In this document: piece by piece, positions 1 to 5,935 of the stretch
Layout of the letters: each line of letters begins with the position of its first letter
Position numbering within the stretch: position 1 is the stretch's first letter
Origin: Proteocatella sp051653405
Lineage (GTDB): Bacteria; Bacillota; Clostridia; Peptostreptococcales; Filifactoraceae
Assembly: GCA_051653405.1 (NCBI GenBank)
Contig: JBOFWC010000308.1
Coordinates: 1 to 9,584, forward strand
Direction: 5' to 3'
DNA length: 9,584 nt
Notes under the pieces: model-generated
The model's input: only the letters and a program-made list of their open reading frames with translations
Told to the model about the DNA's origin: nothing
Database searches by the model: none
Made by a program: the position numbers and the translations under genes

Positions 1-39
1 GAATTAAAAGTTGAAGAAGAAGTAAAAACTGAAGAGTAA
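1..39 (+). CDS. C-terminal tail of an upstream gene (possibly ftsH)
   Basis: Frame 1 is open from the window edge and encodes ELKVEEEVKTEE before a TAA at 37-39. A terminator starts ten bases later, so this is the end of a transcription unit. The tail is strongly acidic, as the C-terminal tails of many FtsH proteases are, and ftsH commonly precedes coaX-dusB-greA-lysS in Firmicutes. The FtsH identity is therefore an inference from context; twelve residues cannot prove it. That a gene ends here is more secure than its name. Confidence 0.5.
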   Translation, partial: ELKVEEEVKTEE

Positions 40-48
40 AATGAGCGG

Positions 49-81
49 TGGGTTGGAAACTTTGTTTTCAGCCCATTTTTT
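49..81 (+). terminator. Rho-independent terminator after the upstream gene
   Basis: A 12-bp stem pairs TGGGTTGGAAAC (49-60) with GTTTTCAGCCCA (64-75) around a TTT loop, with two G-U wobbles and no mismatch. It is followed directly by TTTTTT (76-81). It lies 10 nt after the stop codon of the upstream gene, so it separates that gene from the peptidase gene at 135. Confidence 0.88.
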
Positions 82-134
82 ATACATAATTAGAATTTAT
101 TTTAAATCTTGAAACAAATTTAAAAGGAGATAAT

Positions 135-1094
135 ATGAAAAAGGTAACTATTGAAACTAAGCATGTAAAGATTGGTCAAGCTCAAAATGAAGACTCGCTT
201 ACTGGAGTTACAGTTATATTTTTTGAAAATGGAGCGACAGCATCACTTGATGTAAGAGGTTCCGCACCAGGCTCTAGAGAGACGGAGCTTTTAAGACCGG
301 ATAAAACGGTAGATAGTATAGATGCGATTGTACTTTCGGGAGGTTCTGCCTTTGGACTTGAAGCAGGCTGCGGCGTAATGAAATTTTTAGAAGAAAAGGG
401 ATGCGGAGTAAAGGTGGGTTCTGTAAATGTACCTATTGTGTGTCAGGCAATTTTATTTGACTTAGCAGTAGGAAGTTCTAAAATAAGGCCTGATATGGAT
501 ATGGGAAGAAGTGCATGTCAAAATCTATCATATAGTTTTGAACTTGGAAATTATGGAGCAGGATGCGGGGCTACGGTAGGGAAGATATTGGGGCCTGAAA
601 ATTCGATGAAAAGTGGAATTGGCTATTCAAAGATAAAACTTAAAAGTGGAGTTGTTGTAGAAGCGATAATTGCAGTAAATGCTGTAGGCGATGTGTTTGA
701 TCAAAGCGGAATAATTGCAGGCGCTCTTGACTCAGATGGGAATTTTGCAGATAGTGCAAAGTTAATAATGGATATGGATGATAATCAGGAGTTTTTGAAC
801 AGCAATACAACTATAGGCTGCATAATCACAAATGCTAAGCTAGATAAAGCAAAGTGCCAAAAAGTATCACAGGTAGCTCATAATGGACTGGCACAATCAA
901 TAAGTCCGATACACACTTCAATGGATGGAGATACAATTTTTACGGCAGCTACAGGAGAACTAGAAGGAAATCTTGATAGTATATGTATTGCCGCTCAACT
1001 TGCGACTAAAGAGGCAGTAATATCTGCAGTGAAGCATGCAAAAGGGGTTCAAAACTTAAAATCATATGAAGATATTAAAAAAACTTGTAAATAA
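135..1094 (+). CDS. P1 family (S58, DmpA/NylC-type) self-processing peptidase or amidohydrolase
   Basis: The 319-residue product is full length for the P1/S58 family of N-terminal-nucleophile hydrolases. These fold as one chain and cleave themselves into alpha and beta subunits; members include L-aminopeptidase/D-esterase DmpA, beta-aminopeptidases and nylon-oligomer hydrolase NylC. Visible family motifs are SGGSAFGLEA (68-77), GAGCGATVGK (141-150), NTTIG (224-228) and DGDT (264-267). Self-cleavage is predicted between N224 and T225, giving subunits of 224 and 95 residues with T225 as nucleophile. K150, N182, D264 and D266 fall near or at the spacing I recall for the NylC active site, so Thr chemistry is more likely than the Ser of DmpA. 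No signal peptide is seen, so it should be cytoplasmic. The start has AAGGAGA at 124-130. No terminator follows it, so some transcription may run into panT. The substrate cannot be read from the sequence. Confidence 0.9.
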   Translation: MKKVTIETKHVKIGQAQNEDSLTGVTVIFFENGATASLDVRGSAPGSRETELLRPDKTVDSIDAIVLSGGSAFGLEAGCGVMKFLEEKGCGVKVGSVNVPIVCQAILFDLAVGSSKIRPDMDMGRSACQNLSYSFELGNYGAGCGATVGKILGPENSMKSGIGYSKIKLKSGVVVEAIIAVNAVGDVFDQSGIIAGALDSDGNFADSAKLIMDMDDNQEFLNSNTTIGCIITNAKLDKAKCQKVSQVAHNGLAQSISPIHTSMDGDTIFTAATGELEGNLDSICIAAQLATKEAVISAVKHAKGVQNLKSYEDIKKTCK

Positions 1095-1107
1095 TTTAAA
1101 TAAAAAG

Positions 1108-1136
1108 TAGAAAAAATTAAAAATATATCTTATAAT
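1108..1136 (+). promoter_or_regulatory. Predicted sigma-A promoter of panT-coaX
   Basis: The -35 box TAGAAA (1108-1113, 4 of 6 consensus bases) and a perfect -10 box TATAAT (1131-1136) are separated by 17 nt. Transcription would start near 1143, exactly where the first leader hairpin begins, which supports the call. The leader to the panT start codon would then be about 98 nt. Confidence 0.6.
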
Positions 1137-1143
1137 AATAAAG

Positions 1144-1232
1144 TTGATTGATATTTCCTAGGAAAATCAAATCGAAAATAATGTTAACAAAAATTTTTAG
1201 AACGACATCCCAAATGGGAGTCGGAACGGAGG
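1144..1232 (+). promoter_or_regulatory. Structured 5' leader of panT with two tandem bulged-A hairpins (pan-motif-like candidate)
   Basis: Hairpin 1 pairs TTGAT (1148-1152) with ATCAA (1166-1170) and TTTC (1154-1157) with GAAA (1162-1165). A1153 is bulged and the loop is CTAG. It can extend outward by TTGA (1144-1147) against TCGA (1172-1175), bulging A1171 on the other strand. Hairpin 2 pairs CGAC (1203-1206) with GTCG (1220-1223) and TCCC (1208-1211) with GGGA (1216-1219). A1207 is bulged and the loop is AAAT. Both thus share a GA(T/C)-bulged A-four pairs-tetraloop plan. Hairpin 2 ends four bases before the GGAGG of panT (1228-1232). The known pan RNA motif has stems with two bulged A residues, often in tandem, upstream of pantothenate synthesis genes. 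The resemblance is real but hairpin 2 shows only one clear bulge, so assignment is tentative. Confidence 0.5.
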
Positions 1233-1240
1233 AAAACAAA

Positions 1241-1837
1241 ATGGAAGCGCAAAAAAAATGTATTTCTGTCAATAAGACAAGAAGAATGACTATTATCGGT
1301 ATGCTTGGAGCAATATCTGCTATGCTTGGATTTACACCACTTGGGTTTATACCTTTAGGCGTAGCGAATGTTACCACTATGCATATACCAGTTATAATAG
1401 GGGCAATTATGGAGGGACCGTTTGTAGGCGCAATGGTAGGATTAATATTTGGAGTATCATCTTTAGCTAAAAGCTTTATGACTCCTACACCACTATCATT
1501 TATGTTTATGAACCCAATGGTATCTATATTGCCAAGAATTATGATAGGAATAGCAACATATTATTTCTTTACTGCAGCAAAAAAACTTATAAAAAATGAA
1601 AAGGCAGTACTTTTAATTTCAGGAGCCTTTGGAACCATGGTAAATACGGTACTTGTATTAGGTTCTGCATATATGATTTATGCTCAAAGAATAGTAGAAG
1701 CAATGGGGCTTCCAGATGGTGGAGCAGGTGCATTTTTACTTGGAATAGCTACAGCAAATGGTATTCCAGAAATGTGTGTAGCAGCTCTTGTTACAGCGGC
1801 GTCTGTAACTGCGCTTAGAAAAATAATTAAGAATTAA
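1241..1837 (+). CDS. panT: ECF transporter S component, pantothenate-specific (PanT)
   Basis: This 198-residue membrane protein is the probable substrate-binding S subunit of an energy-coupling factor importer for pantothenate. It needs EcfA, EcfA' and EcfT, which are not encoded in this window. About six hydrophobic segments lie near residues 17-38, 45-57, 59-77, 86-110, 120-148 and 163-192. The block FTPLGFIPLGVAN (31-43) followed by TTMHIPVIIGAI (45-56) is typical of PanT-like S components, as is LPRIMIGI (97-104). The ATG at 1241 is chosen because GGAGG (1228-1232) sits eight bases upstream. An in-frame TTG at 1148 and ATG at 1181 would extend the protein through the leader hairpins and lack ribosome binding sites. 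coaX follows after 44 bases without a terminator, which fits import of pantothenate followed by its phosphorylation. Substrate identity rests on family resemblance and the coaX neighbour. Confidence 0.85.
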   Translation: MEAQKKCISVNKTRRMTIIGMLGAISAMLGFTPLGFIPLGVANVTTMHIPVIIGAIMEGPFVGAMVGLIFGVSSLAKSFMTPTPLSFMFMNPMVSILPRIMIGIATYYFFTAAKKLIKNEKAVLLISGAFGTMVNTVLVLGSAYMIYAQRIVEAMGLPDGGAGAFLLGIATANGIPEMCVAALVTAASVTALRKIIKN

Positions 1838-1881
1838 TTTTAGATAAACTTATTTTAAATATATAATTTGGAGAAAAAACG

Positions 1882-2652
1882 ATGTTATTAGTTGTAGACG
1901 TAGGTAATACAAATATTGTTTTAGGAGTTTATAAAGACAAGGAACTTAAGAATAACTTCAGAGTAGGAACTGATATAAACAAGACCTCAGATGAATATGG
2001 ATCAATAATTGCACAATTATTTCAGCTTGAAGGATTAAGTTTTTGTGATATAAAAGATGTAATTATATCATCAGTTGTTCCTGAGGTTATGCACTCGCTT
2101 GAAAATTTTGTGGTTAAATATATCGGAAAAGCGCCAATGGTAATAGGGCCTGGTATAAAAACGGGTATAAATATAAAGTATGAGACTCCAAGTCAAGTTG
2201 GAGCGGATCGTATAGTAAATGCGGTGGCAGGCTATGAAAAATATGGTGGGCCGCTTATACTTATAGATTTTGGAACCGCTACGACTTTTTGCTATATAAA
2301 TGCTAAGGGCGAATATCTAGGAGGGGCAATTACTCCAGGTATTAAAATTTCAAGTGAAGCACTTTTTAAACGTGCAGCAAAGCTTCATAAAGTTGAAATA
2401 GTAGAAACTAAGACTGTTATTGGTAAAAATACGACTACAGCTATGCAAGCCGGAATTTTTCATGGATATGTAGGGCTTGTAGATAATATTGTTGAGAAGA
2501 TGATAGAAGAGTCTGGCGAAGAAAAAGTTAAGGTAGTAGCTACTGGAGGACTTGCAAGCCTTATAATTTCTCAAACTAAAAATGTAAATATTGTAGATAA
2601 GAATCTTACGCTTGAGGGTCTAAGACTTATATATGAAAAAAATATAATCTAA
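1882..2652 (+). CDS. coaX: Type III pantothenate kinase
   Basis: CoaX phosphorylates pantothenate to 4'-phosphopantothenate, the first committed step of coenzyme A synthesis, in the cytoplasm. At 256 residues it is normal length. ASKHA-fold motifs are present in order: DVGNT (6-10, phosphate binding), GADR (107-110, with D109 the expected catalytic acid), DFGTATT (129-135), GGAITPG (147-153), GKNTT (181-185) and ATGG (220-223). Type III kinases need a monovalent cation and, unlike CoaA, are generally not inhibited by CoA. That would leave control to expression or uptake, consistent with the structured leader upstream. GGAG at 1870-1873 lies eight bases before the ATG. It is probably co-transcribed with panT, because no usable promoter or terminator lies between them. 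Confidence 0.96.
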   Translation: MLLVVDVGNTNIVLGVYKDKELKNNFRVGTDINKTSDEYGSIIAQLFQLEGLSFCDIKDVIISSVVPEVMHSLENFVVKYIGKAPMVIGPGIKTGINIKYETPSQVGADRIVNAVAGYEKYGGPLILIDFGTATTFCYINAKGEYLGGAITPGIKISSEALFKRAAKLHKVEIVETKTVIGKNTTTAMQAGIFHGYVGLVDNIVEKMIEESGEEKVKVVATGGLASLIISQTKNVNIVDKNLTLEGLRLIYEKNII

Positions 2653-2688
2653 ATAAATGATAATCTAAATAATAATTAGATTATTTTA
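2644..2688 (+). repeat. 13-nt direct repeat and AT-rich hairpin between coaX and dusB (weak terminator or attenuator)
   Basis: ATAATCTAAATAA occurs perfectly at 2644-2656 and 2660-2672; the first copy spans the coaX stop codon. The second copy forms a 9-bp stem, ATAATCTAA (2660-2668) with TTAGATTAT (2676-2684), over a 7-nt loop and followed by TTT (2685-2687). The stem has a single G-C pair, so it would be a poor terminator. The first copy could pair with the same downstream arm, giving two mutually exclusive structures. Confidence 0.45.
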
Positions 2689-2720
2689 TAAAGATAATTA
2701 AGAATTAAGGAGCAATAATT

Positions 2721-3686
2721 TTGAAAATAGGCAATTTTACCACCGAGGGAGAGGCTTTCCTAGCACCTATGGCTGGGGTCACAGATTTTCCATTTCGTGT
2801 TATATGTAAAAGATACGGAGCTTCTTTGTTATATACGGAGATGATAAATGCCAAAGCATTGTGTTACGAAGATAAAAATACTTTTGGAATGCTTGAAGTA
2901 AAACCTGAAGAAGGGGATGTTGCGGTTCAGATATTTGGACATGAACCGGAATATATGGCTAGAGCAGCAGAGATACTTTGTGAACTCGACAGATTTAAAA
3001 TAATAGACATAAATATGGGCTGTCCTGCCCCTAAGATAACTAAAAATAGTGAAGGCTCAGCACTTATGAAAAATCCTAAATTGGCACATGAGATTATATC
3101 ATCGGTAAAAAAAGCTTCAAAACTTCCAGTAACTGTAAAGTTTAGGAAAGGTTGGGATGATTCTTCAATAAATGCAGTAGAATTTGCGAAAAATGCACAA
3201 GATGCAGGTGCGGATTGTATAACGCTTCATGGAAGAACCAGAGAGCAGTATTATAGTGGAAAAGCAGATTGGGATATAATAGAAAAAGTAAAACAGTCCG
3301 TTAATATACCAGTTATAGCTAATGGAGATATATTTTCAATAGAAGATGCTATAAATATAATGAAGAAAACCGGAGCGGATGCCTACATGATAGGCAGAGG
3401 CTCTCAGGGAAATCCATTCTTATTTAAGCAGCTTAAAGAATATATCGCAAATAAAACGGTTATTGAAATAAGTGATTATGAAAAACTTGAAGTGATGCTT
3501 GAGCATTATAATCTTTCGATAAAATATAAAGGTGTAGATAAGACTGTAAGAGAGATGAGAAAGCATTTAGGATGGTATCTTAAAGGTATGTATGGCAGTG
3601 CAAAAATGAGAAACGATATAAACAAAGTATGCGATGCAGATGAAGTTATAGGTATGCTTAGAGCGTATCAGGCAAGCTTGACATAG
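2721..3686 (+). CDS. dusB: tRNA dihydrouridine synthase DusB
   Basis: This 321-residue flavoprotein reduces uridine to dihydrouridine in the D-loop of tRNA, using FMN and NADPH. The TIM-barrel motifs of the Dus family are all present: APMAGVTD (15-22, FMN binding), NMGCPAPK (98-105, with C101 the expected catalytic cysteine), K140 in the KFRKGWDD stretch, HGRT (170-173), NGDI (201-204) and IGRG (224-227). The C-terminal helical part with MRKHLGWYLKG (279-289) is typical of DusB rather than of other Dus types. The start is TTG, with AAGGAG (2707-2712) eight bases upstream; no ATG in frame would keep the APMAGVTD region. No good promoter was found in the gap after coaX, so it is likely read through from panT-coaX. 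The final codons contain the -35 box of the greA promoter. Confidence 0.95.
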   Translation: MKIGNFTTEGEAFLAPMAGVTDFPFRVICKRYGASLLYTEMINAKALCYEDKNTFGMLEVKPEEGDVAVQIFGHEPEYMARAAEILCELDRFKIIDINMGCPAPKITKNSEGSALMKNPKLAHEIISSVKKASKLPVTVKFRKGWDDSSINAVEFAKNAQDAGADCITLHGRTREQYYSGKADWDIIEKVKQSVNIPVIANGDIFSIEDAINIMKKTGADAYMIGRGSQGNPFLFKQLKEYIANKTVIEISDYEKLEVMLEHYNLSIKYKGVDKTVREMRKHLGWYLKGMYGSAKMRNDINKVCDADEVIGMLRAYQASLT

Positions 3687-3706
3687 TTTTGCCACTTATG
3701 TATAAT
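3678..3706 (+). promoter_or_regulatory. Perfect-consensus sigma-A promoter of greA-lysS
   Basis: TTGACA (3678-3683) and TATAAT (3701-3706) are both perfect matches with the optimal 17-nt spacer. The -35 box coincides with the last two sense codons of dusB (Leu320 TTG, Thr321 ACA). Transcription should start near 3713, leaving a leader of about 56 nt before the greA ATG. Confidence 0.88.
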
Positions 3707-3768
3707 AGAAAAAATATAGATTTAGTTAAAAGCGTTAAATAATATATATTTTGAAGGAGTGTTTGAAC

Positions 3769-4260
3769 ATGGAAAATAAGAAGGAAATACTTTTAACCCA
3801 AGAAGGTCATGATAAAATTGTTGAAGAGATAGAACTTCTAAAAACGGTAAGAAGAGCTGAAGTTGCTGAAAGAATAAAGATAGCTATATCTTTTGGAGAT
3901 ATTTCAGAGAATGCTGAGTACGATGAGGCAAAAAATGAACAGGCTCAGCTTGAGGAGAGAATTTACAAGCTTGAAAGTCAGCTTAGAGCAGCAAGAATAA
4001 TAAATGAATCAGAGATAGATAATGAGAAGGTTACAGTAGGTTCTATCGTTAAGATTGAAGTGAAGGACCCTTCAATGTCTTCTCCAGAAGTTGAAGAATA
4101 TACAATAGTAGGTTCTGCAGAAGCAGATCCTTCAGAAAATAGAATTTCAAATGAGTCACCTATAGGAAATGCACTTTTAGGAAGAAAAGTAGGCGAAAAG
4201 TTTTCGGTTCAAGTACCTTATGGAACTGCAAAAATTAAAATTATCGAAATAAGAAGATAG
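3769..4260 (+). CDS. greA: Transcription elongation factor GreA
   Basis: GreA binds in the secondary channel of RNA polymerase and stimulates cleavage of backtracked transcripts so that stalled complexes resume. The 163 residues are close to the usual 158. The N-terminal coiled coil covers about residues 13-77 and carries the tip motif GDISENAEY (43-51), whose D44 and E47 correspond to the acidic tip residues that act on the polymerase active site. The C-terminal FKBP-like domain includes SPIGNALLGRKVGE (130-143). The ATG at 3769 is preferred: GGAG at 3756-3759 is nine bases upstream. An in-frame TTG at 3751 would overlap that site and add six residues. It is co-transcribed with lysS, 62 bases downstream. 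Confidence 0.96.
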   Translation: MENKKEILLTQEGHDKIVEEIELLKTVRRAEVAERIKIAISFGDISENAEYDEAKNEQAQLEERIYKLESQLRAARIINESEIDNEKVTVGSIVKIEVKDPSMSSPEVEEYTIVGSAEADPSENRISNESPIGNALLGRKVGEKFSVQVPYGTAKIKIIEIRR

Positions 4261-4322
4261 TTTGTAAAGTCAGATAGGCCATTTTTGGCATAAAATATAA
4301 ATAAAAGTAGGAGGAAAAAGAA

Positions 4323-5819
4323 ATGGGAATTGAAGCTAATCATAACGAACTTGTGCAGGTAAGGATAGATAAGCTAAAGAAGCTTCAAGAAAAAGGAAAG
4401 AATCCTTACGTTCAAGAGAAGTTTGATTTTACAAACCATAGCATAGATATTTTCGATAAGTTTGATGAACTTGAAGGTACTGATGTAGCAGTAGCTGGAA
4501 GAATAATGCTTATGAGAGAGCATGGAAAAGCTACATTTGTTACAATTCAGGATTCAGAGGGAAGAGTTCAGGTATATGTAAGAGCTGATAAAATCGGAGA
4601 TGATGAATATGCTGATTTTATAACTAACGATATTGGAGATATAATTGGAATTAAGGGAACTGTATTTAAAACACAAAAAGGTGAGATATCTATAAGAGCA
4701 AAAGAAGTTGTACTTTTAACTAAGTCACTTCAGCCGCTTCCTGATAAGCATGCAGGCCTTAAAGACCAAGATATGAGATATAGACAAAGATATGTAGATC
4801 TTATAGTTAATCCAGAAGTTAAGAAAGCATTCCTAACAAGAAATAAGGCTACAAAAGCACTTAGAGACTATCTTGATGCAAGAGGCTTTATTGAAATGGA
4901 TACACCTATCCTTAACACTATTGCAGGGGGAGCAAACGCAAGACCGTTTATAACTCACCACAATACACTTGATATAGATATGTATCTTAGAATAGCAAAT
5001 GAGCTTTACCTAAAGAGACTTATCGTAGGTGGATTTGAAAAAGTATACGAAATGGGAAGAATGTTCCGTAACGAAGGAATGTCTATAAAGCACAATCCAG
5101 AATATACAGCAATGGAATTATACTGGGCATATGTAGGTTATGAAGAAATTATGGAACTTACTGAAAATCTTGTAGCACATATGGCAGAAGCTGCAACTGG
5201 AAGCACTGTAGTAAACTACCAAGGAAGAGAAATTGATTTCAAACCGCCTTGGAAGAGAATGTCTATGATAGATGCAGTTAAAGCATATGCTGGTGTAGAT
5301 TTCAATGAAATAAACACTGATGAAGAAGCGATTGCGGTAGCTAAAGAAAAAGGAATAGAGCTTGCACCATCTCAAATGACAAGAGGCCATATAATAAGCT
5401 TAATGTTTGAAGAGTTTGGGGAAGCGCATCTTATAGAGCCTACATTTATCACACATCATCCAGTAGAAATTTCTCCACTTTCTAAGAGAAATCCAGAAGA
5501 TCCAAGACTTACAAATAGATTTGAAGCATTTGTAAACACTTGGGAGATTGCAAATGCATTCTCTGAGCTTAACGATCCAATCGACCAAAGAGGAAGATTT
5601 GAAGATCAAATGAAGCAAAAAGAACTTGGCGATGATGAAGCACATGAAATGGACGAAGACTTCCTAAATGCTATAGAAGTAGGCCTTCCTCCAACAGGTG
5701 GACTTGGAATAGGAATAGACAGAGTTATAATGCTTATAACTAACTCTCCATCAATAAGAGATGTAATCCCATTCCCAACAATGAAGCCAATAAAAGAAGA
5801 CGTAAACGAAGAAGAATAA
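4323..5819 (+). CDS. lysS: Lysyl-tRNA synthetase, class II
   Basis: LysS charges tRNA-Lys with lysine at the expense of ATP in the cytoplasm. The 498 residues match bacterial class II enzymes (about 490-505). The N-terminal OB-fold anticodon-binding domain lies at about 54-135 (VAVAGRIMLMREHGKATFVTIQ region). The catalytic domain follows with motif 1 around FIEMDTPIL (189-197), RPFITHHN (207-214), motif 2 FRNEG (248-252) with HNPEYT (257-262), IANAFSELNDP (409-419) and motif 3 GGLGIGIDRV (459-468). AGGAGG at 4309-4314 is eight bases before the ATG. It shares the greA promoter; the 62-base gap holds only a four-pair hairpin (4278-4289) and no credible promoter. A strong terminator follows at 5839-5886. 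Confidence 0.98.
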   Translation: MGIEANHNELVQVRIDKLKKLQEKGKNPYVQEKFDFTNHSIDIFDKFDELEGTDVAVAGRIMLMREHGKATFVTIQDSEGRVQVYVRADKIGDDEYADFITNDIGDIIGIKGTVFKTQKGEISIRAKEVVLLTKSLQPLPDKHAGLKDQDMRYRQRYVDLIVNPEVKKAFLTRNKATKALRDYLDARGFIEMDTPILNTIAGGANARPFITHHNTLDIDMYLRIANELYLKRLIVGGFEKVYEMGRMFRNEGMSIKHNPEYTAMELYWAYVGYEEIMELTENLVAHMAEAATGSTVVNYQGREIDFKPPWKRMSMIDAVKAYAGVDFNEINTDEEAIAVAKEKGIELAPSQMTRGHIISLMFEEFGEAHLIEPTFITHHPVEISPLSKRNPEDPRLTNRFEAFVNTWEIANAFSELNDPIDQRGRFEDQMKQKELGDDEAHEMDEDFLNAIEVGLPPTGGLGIGIDRVIMLITNSPSIRDVIPFPTMKPIKEDVNEEE

Positions 5820-5838
5820 TATAAAAAATTGATAAATA

Positions 5839-5886
5839 TAAAAGAGATATTCTCCTAAATAAATGTTTAAGAGGGTATCTCTTTTA
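5839..5886. terminator. Bidirectional terminator between lysS and the convergent MFS gene
   Basis: AAAAGAGATA (5840-5849) pairs perfectly with TATCTCTTTT (5876-5885), flanked by a T-A pair (5839/5886). The stem continues inward as TTCTC (5850-5854) with GAGGG (5871-5875, two G-U wobbles), and then TAAA (5856-5859) with TTTA (5866-5869) after a C/A mismatch. The A-run on the left and the T-run on the right give a U-tract on either strand. It sits between the 3' ends of two convergent genes. Confidence 0.88.
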
Positions 5887-5935
5887 ATATTAACCGTATA
5901 ACTTATTTCTAAATTTCATTTTTGAATTATGGGAG

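Noticed and set aside
85..90. CATAAT near 85-90 with TTGTTT at 62-67 as a promoter for the peptidase gene
   Set aside because: The -35 match is poor and lies inside the upstream terminator stem; no reliable promoter could be chosen for this gene.
1148..1240. In-frame N-terminal extension of PanT from a TTG at 1148 or an ATG at 1181
   Set aside because: Neither has a ribosome binding site, the added residues run through the leader hairpins, and the ATG at 1241 has GGAGG at good spacing.
1862..1867. TATAAT just before coaX as a promoter
   Set aside because: A start of transcription near 1874 would lie after the coaX ribosome binding site (1870-1873), so the transcript could not be translated normally.
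3751..3768. Upstream TTG start for greA
   Set aside because: It overlaps the AAGGAG that serves the ATG at 3769 and would give a longer protein than usual.
4278..4289. GCCA/TGGC hairpin between greA and lysS as a terminator
   Set aside because: The stem is only four base pairs and has no T-run after it.
5118..5645. Open frames on the minus strand inside lysS
   Set aside because: They lie opposite a conserved gene, have low-complexity Cys/Phe/Ser-rich products and no ribosome binding sites.
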